A stretch of DNA of 64,000 nt from Hoeflea_A sp965228435 (GCA_965228435.1 OZ245818.1:4092001-4156000), one strand, 5' to 3'; positions 35,516 to 44,941 are shown, counted from the first letter of the stretch. Made by a program: numbers and translations. The notes: generated by a model not told the origin, from the letters alone.

Positions 35516-36499
35516 ATGAAACGTGTAATTCTGCTTGCCGCGGCAGCGGCACTGGCCGCATCGGCGTCGATGGCCCAGGCGAAGGAATTGAGCCTGGCCT
35601 ATTTCATGGGACCGAAGCACCCGATGAATGCGGCGGTGTTCACGCCGTTTGCCGACAAACTTGCAGAGGTTTCCGGCGGCAAATTGACCGTTCAGCAATT
35701 TCCGGGCGGCGCACTGAACTCGGTCCCGCCAAAGCAATACGCCATCCTGCTCGACGGCGTTGCCGACATTGTTTTCACACTGCCGGGCTATACCGGCGAC
35801 GTTTTCCCGATGACCAACGTGATCACGATGCCGGGTGTCTGCGACAGCCCGAAATCATGCACGGAAGCCATCTTGCGCGCCCGCAGCACGCTGGAGAAGG
35901 AATACAATGCCAAGCTGCTGGCACTCTGGACCAACGCGCCGCCGGTGCTGATCACCAAGGACAAGCCAGTGCGCAAGCTGGAAGACCTGGAGGGCATGAA
36001 AATCCGGGTTACGTCCAAGCAGGATGTGCCTTTCATGGAGGCGCTGGGCGCTTCAGCCGTGGCGCAACCGGTGACCGTTATCAACCAGAACCTTGCCAAT
36101 GGGGTCATCGACGGTATCGCCATCGACAGTTCGGCCATCGGCGCCTTCAAGCTGCACGAGCCGGGCAATTATGTCACAACGTGGATGCCAGGGTCCGGGT
36201 CGGCCTTCGTGCTTCTGATGAACAATGATGTCTATAACGGCCTGAGCGACGAGGAGCGTGGTTGGGTCGATGAGGCATCGGCCGAGTGGCTGTCGCATTC
36301 CGGTGGTGAAGGTTATTCCAAGGCCACCGCACGCGGCATCGACATTGCCAAAAAGGCCGGTCTTGAAATGATCGACCTGAGCGACGACGAAAAGGCGCGG
36401 TTCAATGCCAAGATCCAGCCGGTTCTGGAAGACATCAAGAAACAGAAGGCCGGATCCATGACCGTCGGCGAGGTCATGGCCATCATGATGGGCCAGTAG
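35516..36499 (+). CDS. dctP: TRAP transporter solute-binding protein (DctP)
   Basis: This 327-residue periplasmic protein starts at the ATG at 35516 behind AGGGAGGA. Residues 1-21 form a signal peptide ending SMAQA. LEGMKIRVTSKQDVPFMEALGA contains the conserved Arg that binds the ligand carboxylate, and NQNLANGVIDGIAIDSSAI is also typical of the family. It captures a carboxylate-bearing compound and hands it to the DctQ/DctM membrane pair encoded next. It is a normal, stand-alone relative of the DctP domain found fused in giant protein 1. Confidence 0.9.
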   Translation: MKRVILLAAAAALAASASMAQAKELSLAYFMGPKHPMNAAVFTPFADKLAEVSGGKLTVQQFPGGALNSVPPKQYAILLDGVADIVFTLPGYTGDVFPMTNVITMPGVCDSPKSCTEAILRARSTLEKEYNAKLLALWTNAPPVLITKDKPVRKLEDLEGMKIRVTSKQDVPFMEALGASAVAQPVTVINQNLANGVIDGIAIDSSAIGAFKLHEPGNYVTTWMPGSGSAFVLLMNNDVYNGLSDEERGWVDEASAEWLSHSGGEGYSKATARGIDIAKKAGLEMIDLSDDEKARFNAKIQPVLEDIKKQKAGSMTVGEVMAIMMGQ

Positions 36500-36503
36500 G
36501 CCT

Positions 36504-37034
36504 TTGTCCGCAGAGACGCCGAAGCCCCTTTTGTGGGCGGACAGACAGCTCGGCCGGTTGGCCGGGCTGTTGGCTGTAATCGGAGCCGTGGCGGTCGTTG
36601 GGTTGATGTTGATTACCGTTGTTGCGGTCACCTGGCGCTACGGGCTCAACGACCCGATCTTCGGCATCGAAGACCTGTCGGTGGTGACGTTGACGCTGGT
36701 TGCCGGTGCAGCGGTCGCCTATGGTGCTCGACACAATGCCCATGTCAGCGTTGACGTCATGTCGTATTTTTTCGGGCGCAATGTCTCGCGTTACACCGAT
36801 GCGGTGATGCGGTTGTTGGTCGTTGCCATCGCGGCGCTCGCGACCTACGCATTATTTGCCAAAGCGTGCGGTATCGAGAAGGCCTGCATCACCAACAATT
36901 TTACGATCGAACACCGTCCTTTTTACTATTTTCTCGGAGTGTCGCTCGGCGTCTATGCGCTGCATATGCTGGTCCAATTGCTGATCGGGCTCTGGCATTT
37001 TTCCGGTGAAGACCCGAACGAGATATCGGGCTAA
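36504..37034 (+). CDS. dctQ: TRAP transporter small membrane subunit (DctQ)
   Basis: This 176-residue protein starts with TTG only 4 bases after the DctP gene, indicating translational coupling. It has four hydrophobic segments (about 18-42, 52-72, 92-112 and 133-160), as expected for DctQ, and the family-like ITVVAVTWRYGLNDPIFGIED and GARHNAHVSVDV stretches. With DctM it forms the Na+-driven secondary transporter in the inner membrane. Confidence 0.88.
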   Translation: MSAETPKPLLWADRQLGRLAGLLAVIGAVAVVGLMLITVVAVTWRYGLNDPIFGIEDLSVVTLTLVAGAAVAYGARHNAHVSVDVMSYFFGRNVSRYTDAVMRLLVVAIAALATYALFAKACGIEKACITNNFTIEHRPFYYFLGVSLGVYALHMLVQLLIGLWHFSGEDPNEISG

Positions 37035-37040
37035 GAGCTC

Positions 37041-38345
37041 ATGGACAACACGACGATTGCGCTGATCGGCTTTGCGGCGCTTTTCATACTGCTTTTCATC
37101 CGCATGCCGGTCGGGGTCACCATGCTGCTGGTTGGCACGGTTGGCATCTATTTCATCCGTTCGCAGGCCGCGATTCCGAAACTCGCCGGCGAGATCTACA
37201 ACGAGGCGTCGAACTATCCGCTGACCATCATTCCGCTGTTTGTGTTGATGGGAAATCTCGCTGGCGTTTCGGGCATGAGCCGCGACCTTTACGATGCGGC
37301 CCATGCTTGGCTGGGGCACCTGAAGGGCGGATTGGCCTCGGCGACCGTTGTCGGCTGTGCCGGATTCTCGGCGCTCTCCGGTTCATCCCTGGCAGCCGCA
37401 CTGACCATGGGGCGTGTCTCCCTGCCGGAGATGCAGCGCTATAAATATGACAATGGGCTGGCGACCGGATCGATCGCGGCTGGCGGAACGCTGGGCATTC
37501 TGATCCCGCCTTCGGCCGGGTTCGTCATCTATGCCATTCTGACAGAAGAGAGTATTGGCCGGCTGTTCATGGCCGGCGTCGTTCCGGGTCTGATGCTGAC
37601 GGCGCTCTTCATCCTTGCGATCTGGATTGTCGTGCGCCGCGACCCGGACAAGGCGCCGCGTGGGAGCGACGTCGAGACGTTGCGGTCGCGACTGCGCGCC
37701 ATGGGTCGTGCGGGCTGGATCGTCGGCATCATCGTACTGACGATCGGCGGCATCTATACCGGCGTGTTTTCAGCCGTGGAAGCGGCCGGCATCGGTGCCT
37801 TCCTGGCGTTGATCGTCACGGCAATCCGACGAAAGCTGACCTGGCCGAACATTGTCGAAGTGTTTTCAAGCACGCTGAAATCGTCCGGCACCGTGTTCAT
37901 GATCCTGTTCGGTGCCTTCGTCTTCAAGACCTTTATCGGCTTCACCGGGATCACCTATGCGCTGTCGCTTTGGGTCGAGGATCAGGGTTTCACCGGGATC
38001 CAGGTCGTGATTGCATTCCTGGCAATCTTCATCGTGCTCGGCATGTTCATGGACGGCTTCGCCATCCTGGTGCTCACCGTTCCGCTGATCCAGCCGATCA
38101 TCGAACCGCTCGGCATCAACATGGTGTGGTTCGGCGTTCTCATGGTGATTGCGCTGGAGATGGGGCTGATCTCGCCGCCGGTCGGGGTCAACGTTTTCGT
38201 GGTCAAGGGAATAGCGCCGGACGTGTCGCTCAACACCATATTCCGCGGCATCTGGCCGTTCTGGTTTGCCATGCTGGCCGGCGTGATCCTGGTGCTGCTG
38301 TTCCCGCAGCTTGCGCTGTTTCTGCCCAACACGATGTTCGGTTAG
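37041..38345 (+). CDS. dctM: TRAP transporter large permease (DctM)
   Basis: This 434-residue, strongly hydrophobic protein has roughly 12 membrane segments. GFSALSGSSLAAALTMGRVSLPEM and GTLGILIPPSAGFVIYAI are the hallmark DctM segments, and EMGLISPPVGVNVFVVKG near residue 375 belongs to the second half of the internal repeat. It is the transport subunit that moves the DctP-bound solute into the cell. It lies 6 bases after the DctQ gene and closes the operon. Confidence 0.92.
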   Translation: MDNTTIALIGFAALFILLFIRMPVGVTMLLVGTVGIYFIRSQAAIPKLAGEIYNEASNYPLTIIPLFVLMGNLAGVSGMSRDLYDAAHAWLGHLKGGLASATVVGCAGFSALSGSSLAAALTMGRVSLPEMQRYKYDNGLATGSIAAGGTLGILIPPSAGFVIYAILTEESIGRLFMAGVVPGLMLTALFILAIWIVVRRDPDKAPRGSDVETLRSRLRAMGRAGWIVGIIVLTIGGIYTGVFSAVEAAGIGAFLALIVTAIRRKLTWPNIVEVFSSTLKSSGTVFMILFGAFVFKTFIGFTGITYALSLWVEDQGFTGIQVVIAFLAIFIVLGMFMDGFAILVLTVPLIQPIIEPLGINMVWFGVLMVIALEMGLISPPVGVNVFVVKGIAPDVSLNTIFRGIWPFWFAMLAGVILVLLFPQLALFLPNTMFG

Positions 38346-38367
38346 CTGGCCCAGACCAGGGTAAGCG

Positions 38368-38781
38368 CTAACGGGATATCACGCTGAAAAGCCCGCTCGC
38401 CCGGACGATGCGATTGTCGCCGACATGGCCGTAACAGTTGACGAAGCCCACGCGCTTGCCGACCTTCTGGACATCGGCGGTGAACACCACCCAATCGCCC
38501 TTGCGCGCTGCACCGGCGAAATCAATTGTGATGCTGGCGGTGACCATTGGAGTTTCTTCCTTGCCGAAACCGGCGGCGTTATAGCCCAACGCCAGGTCCG
38601 CGACCGTGGTGAGGAAACCGCCATGCACGAAGCCTGACGTGTTGCAGTGTTTCTCCTCGGCTCGAAATCCGATTTCCAAACACGCATCGGTGCGGCGCGT
38701 GTAAAGCGGTCCGACCAGCTCGATAAACGGGCTTGTTCGGGCCAGCGGCTCGAAGCCGTCCGGGATGCCAGACTTGGTCAT
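38368..38781 (-). CDS. PaaI-like hotdog thioesterase
   Basis: This 137-residue protein starts at the ATG at 38781 preceded by AGGAG; the open frame further upstream has no ribosome site. SGFVHGGFLTTVADLALGYNA is the HGG-containing helix of the PaaI/4HBT hotdog family, and TASITIDFAGAARKGDWV supplies the following strands. It should hydrolyse an acyl- or aryl-CoA thioester. It is convergent to the TRAP operon and 65 bases after the end of the LacI regulator gene, so it could be the last gene of the operon running leftward from 44817. Confidence 0.8.
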   Translation of the reverse strand: MTKSGIPDGFEPLARTSPFIELVGPLYTRRTDACLEIGFRAEEKHCNTSGFVHGGFLTTVADLALGYNAAGFGKEETPMVTASITIDFAGAARKGDWVVFTADVQKVGKRVGFVNCYGHVGDNRIVRASGLFSVISR

Positions 38782-38846
38782 TGCGTGCTCCTCGCATTCA
38801 GGCAAGATGTTGCTTAATGTCTTTGTGTGCCGGAAAGCCGGTCGGT

Positions 38847-39875
38847 TCAACCCGACCGTGTGGATGAACGCTCGACGAGCTGCGGCGCCAACGCGAGGTG
38901 CTCGATATCGTCGGTCTCGCCATCGATATTCTGGAGCAAGATGCGAACGGCGTTGGCGACCAGCCGGTTGATCGGCTGGCGGATGGTGGTCAGGTCGAAT
39001 TCCGGCATCGCCGATAGCGGCACGTCGTCGAAGCCGATCACCGAGACGTCGTCCGGCACCTTCAATCCGAGATCGTGGCGCAGGACCGAGAGAGCCTTGT
39101 GGGCCATGTAGTCGTTGGTGACGAACAGCCCATCCGGAACCGGGTCCTTGCCGTCGCCGAACAGCTCATGCACGGCGTCGGCCGTCATCTGCAGGTTGAA
39201 ATGGCCGACCGCCCGATCAAACAGCGGAACGCCGCTGGCGTTGAGCTCCGCCATGAACCCGAATTCGCGGTCGCGGTTGGTCGATGCGCGTTCCCACCCG
39301 GCCAACAGGGCAATGCGCTCGTGGCCGCCGTCGATCAAGTGGCGGGCCGCCAGACGCCCGCCGCTGAGATTGTCCGTGGTGACACTCGCAAGCCGTGGGT
39401 CATCCTTCATTCGGTTGAACATGACCACCGGAATGTCCTGCTCGAGACAATATTCGCAGATTTTTGATGACAGTTCGACCGATGCGGTGATGATGCCGTC
39501 AACCTGGTAATCGACCAGTTCGGAAACGGTTTCCTCGACGCCTTCGTCGGTGACGGGCATCATGAAGACCAGCGCGTGGTAGCCCTCTTCCTGCAACGCA
39601 ATGCAGAGTTTCTCAAGCGCCAGGGCGAAGAACTGGTTGTCCAGATAGCTGAAGAGCAGCGCGACGATGCGCGACTTGCGGGTGATCAGCGAGCGGGCGA
39701 TGGCGTTCGGCCGATAGCCGAGCGCCTTTGCCGATTCGAGGATCTTCTTGCGGGTTTCCTGGGAGACACTCGATTCGGTCGGCCCTCGGGCAAAGGCGCG
39801 GCTGACGGCCGATTGGGACACGCCGGCGTGGCGCGCGACATCGACGGACGTGACTTTCGATCGCCTCCTGGCCAC
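38847..39875 (-). CDS. LacI-family regulator of the ABC/SnoaL operon
   Basis: This 342-residue protein starts with GTG. Residues 7-60 hold the DNA-binding head (VTSVDVARHAGVSQSAVSRA and ALGYRPNAIARSL), followed by a periplasmic-binding-like effector domain (GGRLAARHLIDGGHERIALL and VPDDVSVIGFDDVPL). It is encoded at the downstream end of the operon that starts at 44817. The best candidate operator is the repeated GCATACGTAT sequence at 44844-44951, from which it would control both the operon and the divergent gene. Confidence 0.88.
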   Translation of the reverse strand: MARRRSKVTSVDVARHAGVSQSAVSRAFARGPTESSVSQETRKKILESAKALGYRPNAIARSLITRKSRIVALLFSYLDNQFFALALEKLCIALQEEGYHALVFMMPVTDEGVEETVSELVDYQVDGIITASVELSSKICEYCLEQDIPVVMFNRMKDDPRLASVTTDNLSGGRLAARHLIDGGHERIALLAGWERASTNRDREFGFMAELNASGVPLFDRAVGHFNLQMTADAVHELFGDGKDPVPDGLFVTNDYMAHKALSVLRHDLGLKVPDDVSVIGFDDVPLSAMPEFDLTTIRQPINRLVANAVRILLQNIDGETDDIEHLALAPQLVERSSTRSG

Positions 39876-39909
39876 CGTTCTGATCCACTCTCCTGAAAGA
39901 CTCCCTCGC

Positions 39910-40347
39910 TCACTCTTGCGGGATTTGCGCCATCAGGTCCAGCCCAAGCTGGCGGAAGACGTCAATGTGGTCGACCATGACCCAGTTCTCGCTGAGTTTG
40001 CCATCGCGCACCGACCAGAAATCGGAAAACCGCATGCGCATCGGTTTTCCGGTGGCAGGAAAGCCAAGATAAGGACCCTTTTGGGTGCCGGTCAGGAACC
40101 CGGTCGCGGCCACCCAGTTTTCATCCGCGAACTCGATATCGTTCTTGGCGTGATAATCAGGAAAGGCTTCATAGAAGGGCCGCATCACCTGATCCTTGAA
40201 AGCTTGCAGGCCGTGAATGTCACCAAAGCCGGGAGGACCGTGCCAGATCATGTCCTCGTGCCAGTAGCGGTCATGGGCATCCAGATCCTGGGAATTCAGG
40301 GCCTCGTACATGCCCTGCACGAGTTCGAGATTGTGTTGTACGCTCAT
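39910..40347 (-). CDS. SnoaL/NTF2-like protein, single domain
   Basis: This 145-residue protein has the length and composition of SnoaL-like (ester cyclase) NTF2-fold proteins: an N-terminal helix NLELVQGMYEALNSQDLD, then RYWHEDMIWHGPPGFGDIHG, and GVRDGK-type strands (FWSVRDGKLSENWVMVDHID). It starts 13 bases before the permease gene end within the same operon. Members include polyketide cyclases and small hydrolases or isomerases; the reaction here is not known. The operon carries a second, double-domain NTF2 protein. Confidence 0.75.
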   Translation of the reverse strand: MSVQHNLELVQGMYEALNSQDLDAHDRYWHEDMIWHGPPGFGDIHGLQAFKDQVMRPFYEAFPDYHAKNDIEFADENWVAATGFLTGTQKGPYLGFPATGKPMRMRFSDFWSVRDGKLSENWVMVDHIDVFRQLGLDLMAQIPQE

Positions 40348-40360
40348 GGCGGCTGGCCTC

Positions 40361-41197
40361 CTAACCCTTGGTTGCTCCGGCGGTCATGCCGGAGACGATC
40401 TGCTTCTGGAAAAGATAGACGAGGATGATGATCGGGATGGTGACCGATACGGCGCCGGCGATGCCGTGCATCAGCCGCTCGACGCTCTGGTTCTGGCCCA
40501 TGTAGTTTCCGAGCGCTGCTGTCATGGTCGCCATGTCGCCGTTCATCAGCTGGCTGGAGATGATGAAATCGTTGTAGGCGAGCAGGAAGGAAAACAGTCC
40601 GGCAGTGACGATGCCTGGCCACATGACCGGAATGATGACGCGGCGGAAAGCGCCCCAGCGCGAACAGCCGTCGACCATGGCGGCCTCGTCAAGCTCCTGC
40701 GGAATGCTCATGAAAAAAGCGCGCAACATCCAGATCGTGAAAGGCTGATTGATCGCCACCAGCACGATGATCAGCGTTTCGTAGCGACTCCAGATGCCGA
40801 GATCGAAAAAGGCGGGGCGATAGGCGGTGAGAAGCACCACATGCGGCATGGCGCGAAACACCAGGGCGGCGATCAAGAGCCAGAAGCCGAGCGAACCGCG
40901 ATAGCGCGCCAGGGCGTAACCGGCGAGACAGCCGATGGTCAGCGACACGGCCATGGTGGCCGCCGTCACGACAGTGGTGTTGATGGCATAGACCCAAAAG
41001 GCGTCTTCGACCCAGACGTGGCGGAAGTTGGAGAAGGTAAATGGTGCCACGATCTTTGGCGGCGTTGCGAAGGCGTCGACCGGCCGCCGGAACGAGATCA
41101 TGAACATCCACAGGAACGGGAACACGGCGATCACGAACCAGACGCTGAGACCAAGCCGCGACAGGGCTTCCGCGAAAGGAGGGAGGCGGCGCTTCAT
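40361..41197 (-). CDS. Carbohydrate ABC permease, MalG-like
   Basis: This 278-residue membrane protein has about six helices and the cytoplasmic EAA loop, seen as EAAMVDGCSRWGAFRRVIIPV. The N-terminal segment FVIAVFPFLWMFMISFRRPV is typical of MalG-type subunits. It overlaps the MalF-like gene by 4 bases. Together they form the channel for a carbohydrate-type solute. No ATPase gene is present in the operon, so an ATPase encoded elsewhere must energise it. Confidence 0.9.
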   Translation of the reverse strand: MKRRLPPFAEALSRLGLSVWFVIAVFPFLWMFMISFRRPVDAFATPPKIVAPFTFSNFRHVWVEDAFWVYAINTTVVTAATMAVSLTIGCLAGYALARYRGSLGFWLLIAALVFRAMPHVVLLTAYRPAFFDLGIWSRYETLIIVLVAINQPFTIWMLRAFFMSIPQELDEAAMVDGCSRWGAFRRVIIPVMWPGIVTAGLFSFLLAYNDFIISSQLMNGDMATMTAALGNYMGQNQSVERLMHGIAGAVSVTIPIIILVYLFQKQIVSGMTAGATKG

Positions 41198-42243
41198 CGT
41201 CCCTGCCTTTGGTCGCGATAGGTGCGCACCAGGACCGGGATCAACAGGATGATGACGCCGACCACCGTCAGGATCGCGTAGGCCGCCGCCTTGTTGATGT
41301 TGTCCTCAAAGGCCAGCGCGTAATAGGTCAGGTATTGCAGTGAATTGGCGAATACATTCGAGCCGAACACCAGGATCGGTTCGAACACCCGATAGGAATC
41401 CATGACATGGATCAGGGTGATGACCGCCAGCAGCGGCGCCAGATGCGGAATGATCACATAGCGCAATCTCTGCCAGGCATTGGCGCCGTCGATGATCGCC
41501 GCTTCCAGCGGGTCCTGCGGCACGGTCTGCAAGCCCGCAAACAGAATGATGAAGGCGAAAGGCGTGGCGAACCAGATGCCATAGGCAATGATCACGGTGC
41601 GGATGGTGATCTGGTCGGCCAGGAAATAGAAGCGCCCGAACCCGAGGCCTTCGATCAGAGCGGAGATGACCGCGCCGTCGAGAAACAGCCAGTAGATCGC
41701 AAGCGACGAAACCACCGGCGTGACGATCATCGGCAGGATGGTGACGAAGATCATCGTTCCGCGCAGGTGTTTCGACACCCGGTCCACTCCGAGTGCCAGA
41801 AGCAATCCGAAGATCAGCACAAAGGGCGTGGTCACGAAGGTATAGAGAAGAGTGAATTCCAGCGCCGACCAGAAGTCGACATTGGTCACCTGCCGGTAGA
41901 GTTGCGAGATGAATTCGCTGATCGACTCCGCCCGCCGAGCGTTGGAGAGCACTTCGCCCAGGCCGTCGATCTCGGTCGCCTTGACGATGTTCTCATCGCC
42001 GACGAACTTCCAGACGGTGACCGCACGGCCATTTTCGTCGAGCACCGGTTGCGGTACCACCCGGGTGATCTCGCGCTTCAAACCGCCAAATACCGGCACT
42101 TCCGTGGTGATCTCGACCAATTTCGTCTTCACGTAGGTCTGATGCATCGCGAGATAGGCCACGCCAGCCAGCGGCAGGGCGATCAGCAGCAGCATGGAGA
42201 TCATCGAAGGCGCGACGAAGAAAAGGAAGGTGCGGCGCTTCAC
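41194..42243 (-). CDS. Carbohydrate ABC permease, MalF-like
   Basis: This 349-residue permease carries the EAA loop EAAIIDGANAWQRLRYVIIPH. It also has an unusual periplasmic insertion of about 80 residues between the first two helices (residues 30-115), including ITRVVPQPVLDENGRAVTVW, reminiscent of the extra periplasmic domain of MalF. It pairs with the MalG-like subunit, whose start overlaps its stop. A stable hairpin separates it from the binding-protein gene upstream. Confidence 0.88.
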   Translation of the reverse strand: MKRRTFLFFVAPSMISMLLLIALPLAGVAYLAMHQTYVKTKLVEITTEVPVFGGLKREITRVVPQPVLDENGRAVTVWKFVGDENIVKATEIDGLGEVLSNARRAESISEFISQLYRQVTNVDFWSALEFTLLYTFVTTPFVLIFGLLLALGVDRVSKHLRGTMIFVTILPMIVTPVVSSLAIYWLFLDGAVISALIEGLGFGRFYFLADQITIRTVIIAYGIWFATPFAFIILFAGLQTVPQDPLEAAIIDGANAWQRLRYVIIPHLAPLLAVITLIHVMDSYRVFEPILVFGSNVFANSLQYLTYYALAFEDNINKAAAYAILTVVGVIILLIPVLVRTYRDQRQGR

Positions 42244-42275
42244 GGCGTCCTCGCTTGGGAACAGGTTCGGACGGT

Positions 42276-42309
42276 GGCCGCCTCCGGCGTCTTGGAACCG
42301 GAGGCGGCC
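42276..42309 (-). terminator. Stable hairpin after the binding-protein gene
   Basis: GGCCGCCTCCGG (42276-42287) pairs perfectly with CCGGAGGCGGCC (42298-42309) over a 10-base loop. On the minus strand it follows the stop of the binding-protein gene and precedes the MalF-like gene. There is no T-run, so it is more likely an mRNA-stabilising or attenuating hairpin that raises binding-protein yield than a full terminator. Confidence 0.6.
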
Positions 42310-42316
42310 GGACGCG

Positions 42317-43549
42317 TCAGTCGCTCAGGAAGCCCTGTTCCTTCGCCGCTACGCGATAGGCCTTGGCAGCGTCAGCCAGAGATTGCTCAGCCGACTCCTT
42401 GCCGGCGATGAAGTCCGAAATGTTCTCGCCCAGCGCGCTGTGGGCCAAGGAAGACTGCGGGTTCATCGGGTAGGGCGGGGCACCGGCAATAACGGTATCC
42501 GTAATTGCGCCGGTGTATTTGGTCGGCTGATAGTTGGAACGGATCCACAGGGTCGTGTCGTTGTTCTTGGCGACGGTGTCGGCGCTCAGCGCGTGCATCA
42601 GGACCTGGAAGGTGGTGTCCGGATCGCCGTCCAAGTTTTTCGGGATCACGTAGCCGTCCCACCAGAAGGTCGACGCCGGCAGGCCGCCGGTCTTTGTCGC
42701 CGGAGCCGGTGCGTAACCGATTTTTCCCATGACCCTGCTCTCGTCGGGATTGTCCATGGTGGGTGCCTGGTCGCCCCAGAGGATCGCCATGGCGACGTCG
42801 CCCTGCTGCAGCTGGCGTTTCACGTCACCAAAATCCATCGACATCGAGTTGGGCGACATATACTCGAACAACTGCCCGAGGAGCTTTAGCGCTTCAACGG
42901 CCTCTTGCGATTCGAAGGCCGCTTCCGAGGTGAGCGGGTCGAACAGTTGTCCGCCATTGGCAAGCAACAGGTTGACGTATTCATTGGCCAGTTCCCAGCT
43001 GTTGCCGAAGGCGGCGCCATAGGGATGCTCGATGCCGGCTGCCTTGAGCTTGGCGGCGGCTTCCAGCAGTTCGGCATAGGTGGTTGGAACCGCGATGCCG
43101 TGTTCCTCGAAAATGTCGGTGCGGTAGAACAGGTGCTGGGCGTTGACCATGAAGGCTATAGCCATGATGTCATCGCCGAAGCGAATCAGCATCTGGTCCT
43201 CGATGTCATAGGCGTCACGATACTTTTCCACCAGGTCGTTGAGTGGCCGCAGCTGGCCCTTGGCTTGCAGCAAGGTAATGGAGCTGTTGGCCACGGCGGC
43301 GGCATCAAAGGGCGACGACGAGGCGGCGAAGGCCTGCTCTGTTTCCTGCCGGTGTTCCGTCGTGAGCTTGGCGTCGATCGTCAGCCCGTCGCGCTCGCAC
43401 TCCTCCATGGTCTTGGCAAGCAATTCCAGAGTTTCGAAAAAGTTCGAGATCACGTTGACCTCTCCGGAGCCTTCGACCTTGCATTCGGCGAATGCGGTGG
43501 TCGGCGCAAATGCAACTGCGGTGGCAAATGTCAGGACTTTCAGATTCAT
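42317..43549 (-). CDS. Carbohydrate ABC solute-binding protein
   Basis: This 410-residue periplasmic protein has a signal peptide (MNLKVLTFATAVAFAPTTAFA). It belongs to the SBP_bac_1 family of extracellular sugar-binding proteins: ITLLQAKGQLRPLNDLVEKY, FMVNAQHLFYRTDIFEEHGI and PTTYAELLEAAAKLKAAGI are characteristic. GDVAMAILWGDQAP and FWWDGYVIPKN lie in the second lobe. It delivers the ligand to the MalFG-like permeases. The ligand is unknown, and the accompanying SnoaL-like proteins make an ordinary sugar less certain. Confidence 0.88.
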   Translation of the reverse strand: MNLKVLTFATAVAFAPTTAFAECKVEGSGEVNVISNFFETLELLAKTMEECERDGLTIDAKLTTEHRQETEQAFAASSSPFDAAAVANSSITLLQAKGQLRPLNDLVEKYRDAYDIEDQMLIRFGDDIMAIAFMVNAQHLFYRTDIFEEHGIAVPTTYAELLEAAAKLKAAGIEHPYGAAFGNSWELANEYVNLLLANGGQLFDPLTSEAAFESQEAVEALKLLGQLFEYMSPNSMSMDFGDVKRQLQQGDVAMAILWGDQAPTMDNPDESRVMGKIGYAPAPATKTGGLPASTFWWDGYVIPKNLDGDPDTTFQVLMHALSADTVAKNNDTTLWIRSNYQPTKYTGAITDTVIAGAPPYPMNPQSSLAHSALGENISDFIAGKESAEQSLADAAKAYRVAAKEQGFLSD

Positions 43550-43605
43550 CGGAGTATCCCTTCCCTGTTGGGGCGCCCGGCAGCAGGCGCCGTTCGGTTA
43601 ACGGG

Positions 43606-44817
43606 CTATTTGAGCAACTGCATCAAGATCCCGAACTCGTTGAAAACGGTCCATTCCTTCTGGACTCTGTTATCCTCGATCAGCCATTGGGTGATGCCCC
43701 AGATGTGGCATTCGCGGCCCGTGGGCTCACCATAGGGGCCGTGGCCGCGATGAGCGCCGACGCCGCCCCAGCGAATGGCGACCAGGTAGCCGTCCTCGGC
43801 GTTGCCCATCCAGTAAAGGTCCTCGACGCTGAAAGCGATGTTGGGGAACATGGCGACCATCGACAGGACATGGGAGCGCAGTTGGCCAACGCCGCGATAG
43901 ACCCGGCCTGTTGATCCTTCAAACACGACCGAGGGCGCATAAACGCGGTCCATGGCGCTGAAATCGCGGCGGTTCCAGATGGAATCGAAGGCCGCGTGGA
44001 CGAAATCGCGGATATCGTCGGCGCGCTCCGGTATCGGATGGCGCGCTGGCTTTCCCTGGCCTGACTGACGGCGCGGCTCAGCTGCGGAGAAGTTCGGCGC
44101 GAACGGACCCGCATCGCGTTCGGATGCAATGCGGCGTGCCGTTTCCTGCACGTCGAAGCCAAGCTGCTGCAGCAAGCCGGCGGTGTCATAGGCGACGTGC
44201 TCGTCATAGATTTCGTTGTTGCGGGCGACGCAATTGGCGATGCACAGCAGGCGCACCGGACGGCCGGTCGGCGGACCGAAGCGGCTGTAACCGGTGTTGG
44301 TGCCCAGAATCATGGTGCGGTGGGACGTGTGAAAGCTCACATCCTCGTTGCCCGCCCAGACCACCTCATCAGCGACCAGCCGGATGTCCGGCATGGCGTT
44401 GTTGGTGTGCACCGTGTCGGCGACGATTTTCTCGCGACCGTATTGCAGGCCGATATCGTCCCATACCCGGCAGTCGTGGCTGTAGGTATCGTAGATGTAG
44501 CCAATGTTCTTTTCTTCCCAGATCCGGTGGGTGATGCGGACGATATAGTCGACGATGTTGCGGTAGCGCGGGTTGAAGCCGTGCATCGGTTGGTCTTCGA
44601 TGTGGGTCGGTTCGCTGGCAAGAAACTCGTCTGTGCCGCCACGGCGATAAGCCTCCAGTGAAATGCGGAAATCGCCGGGCATGTGTTCGTCGCGAAGCGG
44701 ATCGAAACGCAAATGCGTGCGGTCGTTACCGCCCGGTATGTCGGTGCGCGCCACGCCTGCGATCTCGTCACTCTGCTCATCGATCGACGAAGCGACTGCA
44801 GTTTCCGGATTTGCCAT
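43606..44817 (-). CDS. Double-domain SnoaL/NTF2-like protein
   Basis: This 403-residue protein begins at the ATG at 44817, which has AGGGA at the right distance; an ATG at 44835 is also possible. Residues 60-225 (IVDYIVRITHRIWEEKNIGY, then YDTYSHDCRVWDDIG) and residues 275-403 (FVHAAFDSIWNRRDF, FEGSTGRVYRG) look like two successive NTF2/SnoaL folds. It is the first gene of the leftward ABC operon and is divergent from another double-domain member. Such folds host small cyclases, isomerases, dehydratases and hydrolases. Catalytic residues could not be assigned. Confidence 0.7.
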   Translation of the reverse strand: MANPETAVASSIDEQSDEIAGVARTDIPGGNDRTHLRFDPLRDEHMPGDFRISLEAYRRGGTDEFLASEPTHIEDQPMHGFNPRYRNIVDYIVRITHRIWEEKNIGYIYDTYSHDCRVWDDIGLQYGREKIVADTVHTNNAMPDIRLVADEVVWAGNEDVSFHTSHRTMILGTNTGYSRFGPPTGRPVRLLCIANCVARNNEIYDEHVAYDTAGLLQQLGFDVQETARRIASERDAGPFAPNFSAAEPRRQSGQGKPARHPIPERADDIRDFVHAAFDSIWNRRDFSAMDRVYAPSVVFEGSTGRVYRGVGQLRSHVLSMVAMFPNIAFSVEDLYWMGNAEDGYLVAIRWGGVGAHRGHGPYGEPTGRECHIWGITQWLIEDNRVQKEWTVFNEFGILMQLLK

Positions 44818-44843
44818 GTTTCCCTCATCACGCACGATTTAAC

Positions 44844-44855
44844 GCATACGTATGC
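44844..44855. promoter_or_regulatory. Palindromic operator copy 1
   Basis: GCATACGTATGC is a perfect 12-base palindrome with a central CG, the form expected for a LacI-type operator. It lies 26 bases upstream of the leftward double-domain SnoaL gene. A second copy of its core occurs at 44942-44951 in front of the divergent gene. The LacI-type regulator at 38847-39875 is the likely ligand. Confidence 0.65.
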
Positions 44856-44941
44856 TGATCGGGATGGGTCGTATTGTCAAGCCATTTGGTAGTTCTGACG
44901 TCGCTCACTGAAAAACGGCATTGCCATTAGGGTTGTTTTCC

